Source: CAZSHG01 sp964459995 (GTDB taxonomy: Bacteria > UBP14 > UBA6098). From it: a stretch of DNA of 64,000 nucleotides. The notes beneath the pieces were generated by a model, which saw only the letters and a program-made list of their open reading frames with translations, searched no databases and was not told the DNA's origin. The stretch covers positions 124,001 through 188,000 of the forward strand of contig CAYWOR010000003.1 of assembly GCA_964459995.1 (NCBI GenBank), given 5' to 3'. The stretch's first letter is position 1. Each line of letters opens with the position of its first letter. Made by a program: the position numbers and the translations under genes. This document shows positions 1 through 8,547 of this stretch, in pieces.

Positions 1-1002
1 CATATTCCTTTGGCAAATTTCCTCGCATCGCCCTACGCCCAAACGGAACGAAACTCGTGGAATCAACGCCCGGGTCTTCTCATACGGAACCAGCCCTACG
101 ATCCGCACAGGCAAATTATAACAAATGCATATGGCGGAGGCCTCATTCTAAAAGCCACTATAAGCGAATACACCGGTTTTCGGGCTGAGGCATCGGCGAA
201 AAGATCGACCCGTTATCGTGAAGGTGTGTGGGAACGGCAGAATCAGATTATCTCGGCTCTCGGAACAATGGTTTTCGATTCTGAGCCTTTACGAATCGAG
301 GTAGGCGGCGAGGGACATAAGACTTGGGAAGAAACTATTATCGCGCCGCATCTCGATTTTCATCTAACTGGGCAAAGTTTCTATATTCGAGCCATTCTCG
401 GCTCCGAAGCCAATCTTCCTACACGAACTGCTTGGAAGTTATCTCCGCGAGTCGATTACCCCACAAATGCACGTAATATAATCACCCCAACTCTCGTTGA
501 TATTCTCGGAAGATTAGAGCTTAAACCGGATCAATTCTTGATGGGGCATCTCGATTATAGGACAATTCGCGGTAGGCCTGTGCTCCTCTCCCCCCTCGAT
601 GAAGCTCCTCAGGTTCAATGCCTCGATATTTCGCATCAGGCATTCACAATTCGGCTTCTTAACGATTTCGGCACGTTCTCAAACTCGCTAAGTCTGACCC
701 TGAAAAGCGACGAGCATAAAGGCATTCAAATTCCGACCGAACCACTTCAGATTGTCGCGGACACTTTTGTGGTTGAATTGGGTTCCGGCTTTTCGATTCA
801 GGCATCCGGTGTCCGGCAACATTTGCCGCAGATTGCTCCTAAGGTAATAAACGACATAGGAATAGGAGCACGCTATAACTACGATAAATATCAATTTCTA
901 CTCGGCATATCCAATATTCTCCGAAACGATATTTGGGACGAAAACGCCCTTATGTTATCGCGGGAAATCCGCTTTTGGGGCGGTATATCTGTCGATCTCT
1001 GA
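1..1002 (+). CDS. Outer-membrane beta-barrel protein, C-terminal part
   Basis: Partial gene: the frame is open from the first base of the window and stops at 1000-1002. The roughly 330 residues left have short alternating hydrophobic/polar stretches, many aromatic residues and no long hydrophobic helix, the pattern of outer-membrane beta strands. The end (NILRNDIW, then REIRFWGGISVDL) resembles the closing strands of TonB-dependent receptors and related barrels. Signal peptide and any plug domain lie outside the window, so substrate and exact family cannot be named. The uvrC start overlaps its stop codon (TGATG), so the two genes are probably translated together. An outer-membrane role is inference from residue pattern only. 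Confidence 0.6.
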   Translation, partial: HIPLANFLASPYAQTERNSWNQRPGLLIRNQPYDPHRQIITNAYGGGLILKATISEYTGFRAEASAKRSTRYREGVWERQNQIISALGTMVFDSEPLRIEVGGEGHKTWEETIIAPHLDFHLTGQSFYIRAILGSEANLPTRTAWKLSPRVDYPTNARNIITPTLVDILGRLELKPDQFLMGHLDYRTIRGRPVLLSPLDEAPQVQCLDISHQAFTIRLLNDFGTFSNSLSLTLKSDEHKGIQIPTEPLQIVADTFVVELGSGFSIQASGVRQHLPQIAPKVINDIGIGARYNYDKYQFLLGISNILRNDIWDENALMLSREIRFWGGISVDL

Positions 1003-3368
1003 TGGAACTTCGCGAAAAAATACGCAACCTACCGAAAAAACCGGGGGTGTATCTTTTCAAAGATACCTCGGCGAAAATAATCTATATCGGTAAAGCGAAA
1101 TGCCTTCGTGAAAGGGTTTCGAACTATTTTTCCGGCCATCACGCCGACCCAAAAACCGCTCGGTTGGTTGCAAATATCGCAGACCTTGAATTTTACATTG
1201 TCGATAATGAGGTCGAGGCGTTGGTTCTCGAAGCAACACTAATCCGCCAACATAAACCGCATTACAATGTCCGCTTAAAAGACGACAAAAGATTCCCATA
1301 TATCCACATAACCGACGAGCCATATCCGCGAATCGAAATCGAACGTCGCCGAACAACCAGCGGACAATATTTCGGACCGTATGTTGACGGCCTTGCGCGC
1401 CGAATGGTTATGGATCTAATAAAAGAATATTTCCACCTCCGCTCCTGCAAACACCCATTACCTCAACGCAAACCTGTTCGAGCCTGCTTGAACTATGACA
1501 TCGGCAGGTGCGATGCCCCCTGCCAAGAATATATCACCGTGGAAAACTACCGCGAGAGGATCGAGGAGGTTATTCTGCTTCTGAAGGGTAAACACAGCGA
1601 ACTTCTCAAAAGACTCACCAATCGAATGAATGTTGCTTCCACAGAAATGGATTTCGAACATGCCGCAAAACTTCGCGACCAAATAGCGGCGATCGAAAGG
1701 CTTTGGCTCAAACAAAAAATCGACACAGATCTTGCTGATCGCGATCTTCAAGCTATAGCTATCGGTCCGAAAGATGCTGTTGCGGTAACGATGCAGGTTC
1801 GCGAAGGGCGTGTGATTGCGAGGCAGGAATTCCATATGGCTGTCGCGTTGGGGACATCGAAACAGGAAGCCATGTCGGGCTATTTGACACAGTATTACAG
1901 CGATAATCCCAATCCGCCAAACGAAATACTCGTGTCGGTCGAGCCTCAGGATGCCGAAGAAATTGCCGATTTCGTTTCGGTCCAGCGCGGCGCGAAGGTT
2001 GACCTTCGCAAACCACAGCGCGGACAAAAGCGGGAGCTTATCGAGCTTGTCGAGCGAAATGCCGAACTGCTTCTGGCGGAGATAGTCCACGAGAAGAGCA
2101 AGGTGAATCTGCCCTTCGCGATTATCGAACTGGAAAAAGAGCTAAAACTAAAAAAGCCTCCACGCACAATCGAGGCAGTCGATATTTCGCATCTCGGTGG
2201 AACGAACGCTGTGGCTTCTTTGGTAACTTTCCGCGACGGTAAGAAGTTCGGCAGAGGGTATCGCCGTTATAAAATTAAAACAGCTGAGGGTGGCGACGAC
2301 TACGCTTCGATATACGAGGTCGTTTCCCGAAGGCTTCAGAGGCTTAGTGACGAGGAAAAGGGCTTCCCCGACCTGCTTCTAATCGATGGCGGCAAAGGTC
2401 AATTAGCCTTCGCCGAGAAAGCCGTTATCGAGGTTGGTGCGGAGGGCGAGGTCGAGCTGGCTTCGATTGCAAAAAGGCTCGAAGAGATTTTTCGGCCTCA
2501 ATTCGAGCGGTCGCTGATGTTGCCCAAGGATTCTGCGGCTTTGCGATTGCTTATGAGAATTCGTGACGAAGCGCATCGATTCGCTGTTGAATACCAACGC
2601 AAACGCCGAACAAAAGCCTTTCAGGCTTCGGAACTTGCCACTGTGCCAGGAATCGGTCCAAAACGGCAGAAAAAATTACTCACCGAGTTCGAGTCCCTCG
2701 AAGAAATCGCCAATTCCAGTCCGGAGGTTGTCGCAAAGGCGGGTAATATTCCCCTCGAACTCGCCACGAAATTGTTGGAAGAGATTTCGCATTACAAAAC
2801 CCTGCTATTCCTTTTTGTTTTCGGGGCATCGATTTTCTTCGGATGCACCCCTTCGCCGAGATATATCGGCCAAGCAAAGCCGGAGATGAGACCGACAAGA
2901 CATTCTGCGGTATCGGACACAACAAGGGTCGCCAAACCATCCACAGCAAAACCATCGACACAAAAACCAACAACCGTGCGAACCACCACCGCGCCCACCG
3001 GAGCTGTTTTCGATTCCGAAGCGCTGTTAGGTGCGATAAATCTATATATTGGAACGCCTTATAAATACGGCGGCACCGGTTTCACAGGCGTCGATTGTTC
3101 AGGATTCGTCCACGATGCCTTCGGGCAGGCTGGTGTCCAGCTTCCCCGAACCAGCCGTGAGCAATTCAAAGTCGGACAGTCCGTTTCGAGACCAGAATTC
3201 GGCGATTTGGTCTTTTTCCGAATGCGGGGGAAAGAGGTCGATCATGTGGGGATTTCTCTCGGAAACAAGAAATTTGCCCACGCCAGCTCGACTCAGGGCG
3301 TTACGATCAGCTCCCTCGACGACCCATATTACAAAGCTCGCTTCCTCGGTGCACGACGTATCGACTAA
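1002..3368 (+). CDS. uvrC: UvrC excinuclease subunit fused in frame to an NlpC/P60 domain
   Basis: Residues 1 to about 595 are a full UvrC, the subunit of the UvrABC repair nuclease that makes both incisions around a DNA lesion: GIY-YIG domain (GVY 15-17, YIG 28-30), a UvrB-binding stretch (MDFEHAAKLRDQI), the RNase H-like domain (DISHLGG, LLIDGGKGQL, RDEAHRFA) and a helix-hairpin-helix tail (VPGIGPKRQKKLL). The frame then runs on through a hydrophobic segment ending in a lipobox-like FFGC (C615), a Thr/Pro/Lys-rich linker and an NlpC/P60 cell-wall peptidase domain with Cys699, His748 and His760. UvrC is normally about 600 residues, so this 788-residue protein is odd. No ATG or GTG lies near the junction. 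It is either a real fusion or two genes whose stop/start was lost by mutation or sequence error. Confidence 0.88.
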   Translation: MELREKIRNLPKKPGVYLFKDTSAKIIYIGKAKCLRERVSNYFSGHHADPKTARLVANIADLEFYIVDNEVEALVLEATLIRQHKPHYNVRLKDDKRFPYIHITDEPYPRIEIERRRTTSGQYFGPYVDGLARRMVMDLIKEYFHLRSCKHPLPQRKPVRACLNYDIGRCDAPCQEYITVENYRERIEEVILLLKGKHSELLKRLTNRMNVASTEMDFEHAAKLRDQIAAIERLWLKQKIDTDLADRDLQAIAIGPKDAVAVTMQVREGRVIARQEFHMAVALGTSKQEAMSGYLTQYYSDNPNPPNEILVSVEPQDAEEIADFVSVQRGAKVDLRKPQRGQKRELIELVERNAELLLAEIVHEKSKVNLPFAIIELEKELKLKKPPRTIEAVDISHLGGTNAVASLVTFRDGKKFGRGYRRYKIKTAEGGDDYASIYEVVSRRLQRLSDEEKGFPDLLLIDGGKGQLAFAEKAVIEVGAEGEVELASIAKRLEEIFRPQFERSLMLPKDSAALRLLMRIRDEAHRFAVEYQRKRRTKAFQASELATVPGIGPKRQKKLLTEFESLEEIANSSPEVVAKAGNIPLELATKLLEEISHYKTLLFLFVFGASIFFGCTPSPRYIGQAKPEMRPTRHSAVSDTTRVAKPSTAKPSTQKPTTVRTTTAPTGAVFDSEALLGAINLYIGTPYKYGGTGFTGVDCSGFVHDAFGQAGVQLPRTSREQFKVGQSVSRPEFGDLVFFRMRGKEVDHVGISLGNKKFAHASSTQGVTISSLDDPYYKARFLGARRID

Positions 3369-3374
3369 AAAATA

Positions 3375-3400
3375 TGGGAGAGCCGAAACTCTCCCACTTT
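3375..3400. terminator. Convergent hairpin terminator
   Basis: Perfect 8-bp stem TGGGAGAG (3375-3382) and CTCTCCCA (3389-3396) with a 6-nt loop, between the convergent uvrC and M14 peptidase genes. On the minus strand it is followed by a T-rich run (complement of 3366-3373), on the plus strand by only CTTT, so it should stop the peptidase gene well and uvrC less well. Confidence 0.75.
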
Positions 3401-3419
3401 GCTTAATATCTCACGTATA

Positions 3420-4934
3420 TTATTTTAGATAAATTAATTTGACCGAAGGTGAGTTTGAGTCTGTTATTCTCGCGAAATATAGTCCCGAAGTTATCTCCGG
3501 TTTCGGTTGCCATCTCGTTGTGCCGGATGCGCTTAGCTCGGTTCGATGGACGAGTTTGCCGTGAATATCGAAAATCTCAATCTCGCCGGCAATATTGTCC
3601 AAATGCTCGATTCGCACCGCTGAGTTGAAAGGATTCGGCGACGCCCGCAAAACCGCTCTATCCGGTAATTCGACCTCCGCGATCGAGGCATCGCCAAGAA
3701 TGATAGTTCTGCTAACCGGCGGGCCGTTGGGGATATAAACCGAATCGTGAATCTCGGATGGCATCCCCGGCGCGGTGATTTCAAGAGTGTAATACTTATT
3801 GCCGCGCAACAACTTACGGCTCGAACCGAAAACAGGATCCACCGTCCGCACGGGAAGATAATCATGCTTGAGCTGAACAACATCGACACCAGCATCCAAA
3901 ACCGGATTTCCGAGAGTATCGACCACATAAACGGTCAAAAGCCTCTGCAGAGGGCGCTCCATCAGATAGTAAAGTCCCCTGCCAACCCGCGTCGCGATTG
4001 TGTCGATAGTATCGCCATGCCAGAAACACTGATTTGTGATTTCGAGGATTATCGGGCAATTACCGATATTATAGTAGAACCAATTCTGTAATTTCGGCTT
4101 GTTCTGATTCGCCCAGAGACCGCCATATGAACTGCCGTTTTCGTCCTTAATTCGCTGGGAGAGGTAGTATCGCACCTCGTCATAGGCCTCGCTTCCTTCG
4201 GGTGTATAGCTGGCGTCCCAAGGCCCGCCCTCGAAGAACCAGCATGTCCAGAGCTTGTTCCCACCGGTGTAGTCCGGCGAATGAAGATCGACCATGAAAA
4301 GCGGCCGTTCGCGAAGGAAGAAATCCCGCATAGCAACCACGCAAACCTCGCTCCAAGGGTGCGGCCCTTTGGTGTTGTCGTAATCCTCTGGCTCGTATTC
4401 GTCCCACTGATAATCCCAGTTTCGGTTGGGATCGACACCATCGGTGTAGGCTTCGAGAACGCCGTTAGAATCGAGGTCGTGGCAGGTTTTGCGCCACTCA
4501 TAATAACCGGAATCGAGACACATCACCCTGCCGTCAACGTTCATCTGAGGGACAATCCAAATCTCGTAGGTCTCCCACCAAAGGGTTGCGGCGCTGTCGC
4601 CGGCATCTATGCGATGGAGCAAATCGCGCATCATCCATATGCAAACCTCGACACCGTTCGGCTCGTCTGCATGCTGGCCGCCCACGAACATTAGTGTCGT
4701 CTCGTCCTCATCGACAGAGGGATTATTCGAGATTCGCATGGCGAGAATGGGTTTTGCGAACCATGGGGAAATCGCGAGCGTCTCGACATGGCAGTAGGCG
4801 GAGTAGGTGTCCGCGAGGGCGACCGTGATTTCGACAACCTCATCGACGCGGTGGTAGCGCGGGTCTGCGCTCCATTGCCCGAAGGATGTCAACATTGCAA
4901 TAAGAACTAAAACTCCAATAATCCGATATTTCAT
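3420..4934 (-). CDS. Secreted zinc carboxypeptidase (M14) with C-terminal sorting-type domain
   Basis: 504 residues. An N-terminal signal peptide (about 1-20) leads into an M14 metallocarboxypeptidase domain: zinc ligands His88 and Glu91 in GGQHADEPNG and His218 in VDLHSPD, substrate-carboxylate contacts in DPNRNW (168-173), and catalytic Glu298 in ILEIT. All expected catalytic residues are present, so it should be active in removing C-terminal residues or cutting cell-wall or dietary peptides outside the cytoplasm. A beta-rich region follows, and the last 70 residues (from SPNPFNSAVRIE to LIYLK) match the FlgD-like/type IX secretion tail style that recurs in this window. The start is an ATG preceded by GGAGG at good spacing. 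The substrate is not known. It is transcribed alone, convergent to uvrC. Confidence 0.85.
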   Translation of the reverse strand: MKYRIIGVLVLIAMLTSFGQWSADPRYHRVDEVVEITVALADTYSAYCHVETLAISPWFAKPILAMRISNNPSVDEDETTLMFVGGQHADEPNGVEVCIWMMRDLLHRIDAGDSAATLWWETYEIWIVPQMNVDGRVMCLDSGYYEWRKTCHDLDSNGVLEAYTDGVDPNRNWDYQWDEYEPEDYDNTKGPHPWSEVCVVAMRDFFLRERPLFMVDLHSPDYTGGNKLWTCWFFEGGPWDASYTPEGSEAYDEVRYYLSQRIKDENGSSYGGLWANQNKPKLQNWFYYNIGNCPIILEITNQCFWHGDTIDTIATRVGRGLYYLMERPLQRLLTVYVVDTLGNPVLDAGVDVVQLKHDYLPVRTVDPVFGSSRKLLRGNKYYTLEITAPGMPSEIHDSVYIPNGPPVSRTIILGDASIAEVELPDRAVLRASPNPFNSAVRIEHLDNIAGEIEIFDIHGKLVHRTELSASGTTRWQPKPEITSGLYFARITDSNSPSVKLIYLK

Positions 4935-5147
4935 TTAGCCTCCAAATCGCTATTTCAGAAGAAAATAGGCATATCCCCCATTCAAATCAAGTCAATAATG
5001 ATGCCTATTGACAATTAGGAATTCCGGGGCGAAGTGCCCTTTGCCAAGCGAGGATTTAGAAGTATTCCTACCTCCCCCACATATATTTCTAAAAATAGCT
5101 ATTTTCCTATTGACAACTCCCATTTCTTTGAACTTATTTCTCTTACT

Positions 5148-6032
5148 ATGCAAATCCATTTAGAGCAAGGCCGAGTTGTAATCGAATTAACTCCATCGGA
5201 GTTTCAGGCGTTCGAGGGCATGTTCGCCAATCTCGAAACAAATCACAACCTCATTATCGAAGGCCTCGACTGGCCCCCCGGATCAACATTCAGCAACAAA
5301 TACCGAGGCACAATTCTCCCCATGCACCTATGCCGAACAATCGGCGAGGCATGCGCGGTCGAACAGGCAGGCCCCCTCGACCTCCTGTCCCTCTATCCCT
5401 TCTGGAAGTTCGGCTTCTGCTTCTCCGACGATGCCGACCTCAAACTCGAATTCACCGAGATCGACCCGCACAAAAAGGCCAACCTCGCCGACGAATTCGG
5501 AATGGGATTCACCGCATGGGCGATGGAGGAAATTTTCAACTGCGAGGCATGGTGCGACACCTCCGACGCCCTCAAACTTTGGGAGGTCGAGCAGGTCGGC
5601 ACGCGCCTGCCCGATTTCGTGTGCCTCTTCAAAGACGGCTCCTTCGGCGTGTTCGAGGCGAAGGGCACGACCACCACCCTCGGCACGGCCAAATCCCAGA
5701 CCGCCGACGGCAAGAAGCAGACCCAAACCATAGTCCCGAAAAGCGGCCATGTCTCGGTGCGATGCGCCTGCGGAGCCCATCTCAACCGCAACGGCATCTC
5801 GACCCTAATCCTCCGAGACCCGCCCCCCGGCGGAAATGCAATTCCTGTAACCCTCACCGCCGACGCGATAATCCGCTCTGCCGAGGCACGCCGGTTCCGC
5901 GAAAACCTTTTCGGCGACATACGCACAATGTTCATTTCGGACGAGGGCGAATTTTCCCTCGTCCGCAAACCATATATAGCAGAAAAACGCCACGGCTGGC
6001 TGGATATAAATAAAACAAGGAAACTGAAATAA
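5148..6032 (+). CDS. Predicted PD-(D/E)xK-type nuclease of unknown role
   Basis: 294 residues, not recognised as a named family. The core LPDFV (Pro155-Asp156), followed 14 residues later by FEAKG (Glu170, Lys172), has the spacing and shape of a PD-(D/E)xK nuclease active site. An upstream acidic helix (DEFGMGFTAWAMEE) and a downstream Q-rich loop (QTADGKKQ) fit the same fold. Two cysteine pairs (CEAWC near 132-136, and CAC near 206-208) could bind metal. The start is the ATG at 5148. A TTGACA at 5110-5115 could be its -35 element, though no good -10 is seen. It lies directly before rmuC, itself of the same nuclease fold, in an accessory region with repeats and a transposase. A defence, repair or mobile-element role is a guess. 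Confidence 0.7.
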   Translation: MQIHLEQGRVVIELTPSEFQAFEGMFANLETNHNLIIEGLDWPPGSTFSNKYRGTILPMHLCRTIGEACAVEQAGPLDLLSLYPFWKFGFCFSDDADLKLEFTEIDPHKKANLADEFGMGFTAWAMEEIFNCEAWCDTSDALKLWEVEQVGTRLPDFVCLFKDGSFGVFEAKGTTTTLGTAKSQTADGKKQTQTIVPKSGHVSVRCACGAHLNRNGISTLILRDPPPGGNAIPVTLTADAIIRSAEARRFRENLFGDIRTMFISDEGEFSLVRKPYIAEKRHGWLDINKTRKLK

Positions 6033-6052
6033 AATCGAAGGAATACCTGACT

Positions 6053-7207
6053 ATGACTGAAATTATCATATCACTTGTTATCGGAATAGTTATCGGCGTT
6101 GTCCTAACCCTTTTACTTACTAAGAAAAAAGGCGAGTCGGACATAAATCTCGATAACGCGATAAGAAACCTCGCAACCGAAGCCCTTCGCACAAACAACG
6201 AGGAATTTATCAAACTCGCAAAGACGAACCTCGAAACCGTGCTCGAAAAAACGAAAAACGAGTTCGGAAAACAGGCAATCGCCGAAACACTTAAACCGTT
6301 ACAGGATAAAATCGAGACCTACGACAAAGAGATTAAGCGCATCGAGGAACAGCGGAACCAGCAGTATGGCGGGATCAAGTCGCAGGTCGAGAGCCTCGTG
6401 AAAACGACCAACCAACTCGACAAGGAAACCGTCGCGCTGGTAAACACGCTCAAACGCCCCGAGGCACGCGGCCACCTCGGCGAAATCACACTTCGCCGTG
6501 TGGTGGAATTATCCGGCCTCGAAAAACATTTTTCGTTCGCGGAGCAATCTTCGGTCGAGGGCGAGTCGAGGCTTAGGCCGGACATGATTATCGAACTGCC
6601 AAACCACGGCAAGATAGTCATCGACTCCAAAGTTACGCTGAAGCCGCTTTTGGACGCATACGAAGAGCATGACATCGACAGGAAAACCGCGCTTATCGGC
6701 GAATACAAAAAAGCGGTGAAGGCGCATGTGAGAAACCTCGCGGGCAAGGAATATTGGAAGCAATTCGCCCAAAGCCCGGAGTTCGTTGTGATGTTCTTGC
6801 CGGGGGAATCGTTCTACTTCGAGGCCGTGCGGCAGGAGCCGGAGCTTGTCGAGAAAGCTATCGAGGATAATGTGATTATCGTTACACCTGCGACGCTGAT
6901 AGCCCTCCTGCGAACGGTGGCGATGGGATGGCAACAACACGACATATCGGAGAACGCGAAAACGATTGCCGCGATGGGCGCGGAGCTTTACGAGCGGATA
7001 TGCAAGTTCTCCCAGTTTTTCGTGGAGATCGGAAAGCGACTTAATAAGGCTGTAAATTATTACAACGAGGGGGTCGGCTCTTTTACCTCGCGTGTGATGC
7101 CGAGCGCAATAAGGCTGAAAGACCTCTCATGCCCGGCCACGCGGGAGAACATTACCGAACCCCCGCAAATCGATACGGGAATCAGAGAATTACCGAAAGA
7201 GGAATAG
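6053..7207 (+). CDS. rmuC: RmuC family DNA recombination protein
   Basis: 384 residues. An N-terminal membrane helix (about 3-23) is followed by a long charged coiled coil (about 35-125) and the RmuC domain. Family hallmarks are visible: RGHLGEITLRRVVELSGL, RPDMIIELPNHGKIVIDSKVTL (a PD-(D/E)xK-like core), FLPGESFYFEA, and TPATLIALLRTVAMGWQQHDISENAKTI read in shorter blocks. RmuC proteins are membrane-anchored, nuclease-like and reported to limit rearrangement at inverted repeats; the biochemical reaction is unclear. It starts 20 bp after the predicted nuclease gene, so the two probably share a transcript. Length and architecture are normal for the family. Confidence 0.92.
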   Translation: MTEIIISLVIGIVIGVVLTLLLTKKKGESDINLDNAIRNLATEALRTNNEEFIKLAKTNLETVLEKTKNEFGKQAIAETLKPLQDKIETYDKEIKRIEEQRNQQYGGIKSQVESLVKTTNQLDKETVALVNTLKRPEARGHLGEITLRRVVELSGLEKHFSFAEQSSVEGESRLRPDMIIELPNHGKIVIDSKVTLKPLLDAYEEHDIDRKTALIGEYKKAVKAHVRNLAGKEYWKQFAQSPEFVVMFLPGESFYFEAVRQEPELVEKAIEDNVIIVTPATLIALLRTVAMGWQQHDISENAKTIAAMGAELYERICKFSQFFVEIGKRLNKAVNYYNEGVGSFTSRVMPSAIRLKDLSCPATRENITEPPQIDTGIRELPKEE

Positions 7208-7266
7208 GATTGAGGAAACCGAGTTTTAATTCGACAAAACGAATTGTGTATTTGAAATAAATTTCC

Positions 7267-7378
7267 GTAGGGGCGTCCCGGCGGGTCGCCCGTGCGAGAA
7301 AAACGGCGATGTTCGTGTATCCGGAAAACGGGTCAACCACCCGTGGGGTTTCCTAATCGGTCACCGGCTGACCCCTAC
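7267..7378. repeat. GTAGGGG-bounded REP-like element, copy 1
   Basis: A 112-bp element beginning GTAGGGGCG and ending GACCCCTAC-like (CCCCTAC at 7372-7378), with internal short inverted GC-rich arms (CCCGGCGGGTCGCCC near the left end) and an ACGGGTCAACC segment in the middle. The same order of motifs occurs at 8392-8524 and 8873-8993. It lies in the gene-free stretch 7208-7971 after rmuC. The layout resembles paired REP sequences mobilised by a REP-associated transposase, and one such gene lies 1.2 kb downstream. Confidence 0.75.
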
Positions 7379-7407
7379 GGAAAAATGAAAACCCCCGTTC
7401 TTTCAAA

Positions 7408-7890
7408 CATTTACCGCGCACCGCGAAATCGAAGGGTTGCACCGCGAAATTTCCGGGCGGTTTTGCGGCGATGTATTGCAACATCGAGGAATCATAGGCC
7501 CGCACCGTGCCGTCCGAGACCCGCACCGCCTCATTCTGCGATTGCGAAATGAAATTCGAGACCCGCGCCGTCGTCGCCGAGCGTTGCATCGTGAAATCCG
7601 AGACCCGCAACGCCATATTCTACGATTGCACAGTGAAATTCGAGACCCGCATCGTGCCATCCGAGCCCCGCACCGTCGTTTCCGAGGCCTCGGAGATAAC
7701 AGCGCAGGCTTCGGAGAAGGCTATGCATCCCTCGGAGAAGACAGTGCATCCCTCGGAGGAGGCAATGTAGGCCTCGGAGATGACAGCGCAGACCTCGGAG
7801 GAGGCAATGCAGGCCTCGGAGAAGGCAATGCAGGCCTCGGACGTGGCAGTGCAGGCCTCGGACGTGGCTGTGCACATACGGGAAAGCGGG
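7408..7890. repeat. 21-bp-period tandem array 1 (23 units)
   Basis: 483 bp that divides into 23 consecutive blocks of exactly 21 bp with no insertion or deletion that I can find. The second half is the most regular (units from 7681 on share CCTCGGAG plus an ARGC step); the first half alternates TCCGAGACCCGCAC-type and TGCGATTGCGAAATG-type blocks. Because 21 is a multiple of three, long open frames appear on both strands and would encode heptad repeats (for example MQASEKA, MQASDVA), with an in-frame TAG at 7768-7770 in that frame. I found no convincing start or ribosome site and treat it as a repeat, not a gene. Related arrays lie at 47291-48228 and 49219-49407. Confidence 0.8.
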
Positions 7891-7971
7891 TTTGCGGATT
7901 TTGACCGATTTATCGCTATTTTGAACTGAATTTGAAAACAAACACCGCCAGCGGCGGAGAGAGAAGAGAAA

Positions 7972-8430
7972 ATGTCATTCATTACTGGGATATTTAAAAA
8001 GCAAGAAGATAAAATCGGTTATATCTCATTTAAATTGGAGAGAGGGTCAATTGGTTGTATGGGTTTATGTTGTGCTATAGAAACCTGGGAATATTTTCAG
8101 AAAGAATTAAACCCAAAACCGGATGTAACCGACATGTCAATCGGTCGGCATGATGAAAAAAGTGCTTTATTGGATAATGGTGTCGTGATAGAGACACATG
8201 AGAGCGGACCAGAAATTTTTATTCCATTGATTCAAGTCGCACAAGAGAATAGCGAATTGGTACTTTTCGTTATTAAAATAATAACGACAATTGTAATCGG
8301 TTTGCGAAAGGATAGAGAAAAGAGAGCCAGCGTTAATAATGGACATTTATTTCTTAAACGGCGTAAATGGATCAAAAATAAAGAGGGAGAAGTAGGGGCG
8401 ACCCGGTGGGTCGCCCGTCGTCCAACGTAG
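7972..8430 (+). CDS. Hypothetical protein whose 3' end runs into a REP-like element
   Basis: 152 residues, family not recognised. The start ATG has a purine-rich site (GAGAAGAG) just upstream. The first 130 residues are encoded by AT-richer DNA than the neighbours and contain one hydrophobic segment (LVLFVIKIITTIVIGL, about 96-111) that may be a membrane helix, then a basic stretch. The last residues (VGATRWVARRPT) are translated from the left end of the REP-like element at 8392, so the original C-terminus was probably changed when the element arrived. Codon use and position among repeats suggest recent acquisition. No function can be given. Confidence 0.55.
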   Translation: MSFITGIFKKQEDKIGYISFKLERGSIGCMGLCCAIETWEYFQKELNPKPDVTDMSIGRHDEKSALLDNGVVIETHESGPEIFIPLIQVAQENSELVLFVIKIITTIVIGLRKDREKRASVNNGHLFLKRRKWIKNKEGEVGATRWVARRPT

Positions 8431-8524
8431 GGAAAAACGATCACGTCCCGACGGGTCGCCCGTGCGTGGAAAACGTAAATGTTCGTTTATCCGACAAACG
8501 GGTCAACCACCGGTTGACCCCTAC
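8392..8524. repeat. GTAGGGG-bounded REP-like element, copy 2
   Basis: 133 bp from GTAGGGGCGACCCGG (8392) to GACCCCTAC (8524). It contains two copies of the CGGGTCGCCCGT arm, then AACGTAAATGTTCGTTTATCC and ACGGGTCAACCACCGGTTGACC in shorter pieces, the last of which is a near-perfect palindrome. It overlaps the 3' end of the preceding gene and ends 24 bp before the transposase start. Copy 3 inside the transposase is nearly identical over most of its length. Confidence 0.8.
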
Positions 8525-8547
8525 GGAGAAACGGTAATTTGGAAATT

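Noticed and set aside
5034..5147. Longer start for the nuclease gene at 5034
   Set aside because: The extra 38 residues look non-coding (Ser/Thr/Phe-rich, no ribosome site) and cover the TTGACA at 5110; the ATG at 5148 begins a compact domain.
7437..7904. Long open frames on both strands over array 1 (155 codons forward, 136 reverse)
   Set aside because: They follow from a 21-bp period, which lets any stop-free unit stay open in that frame. No ribosome site or plausible start, and composition is that of the repeat.
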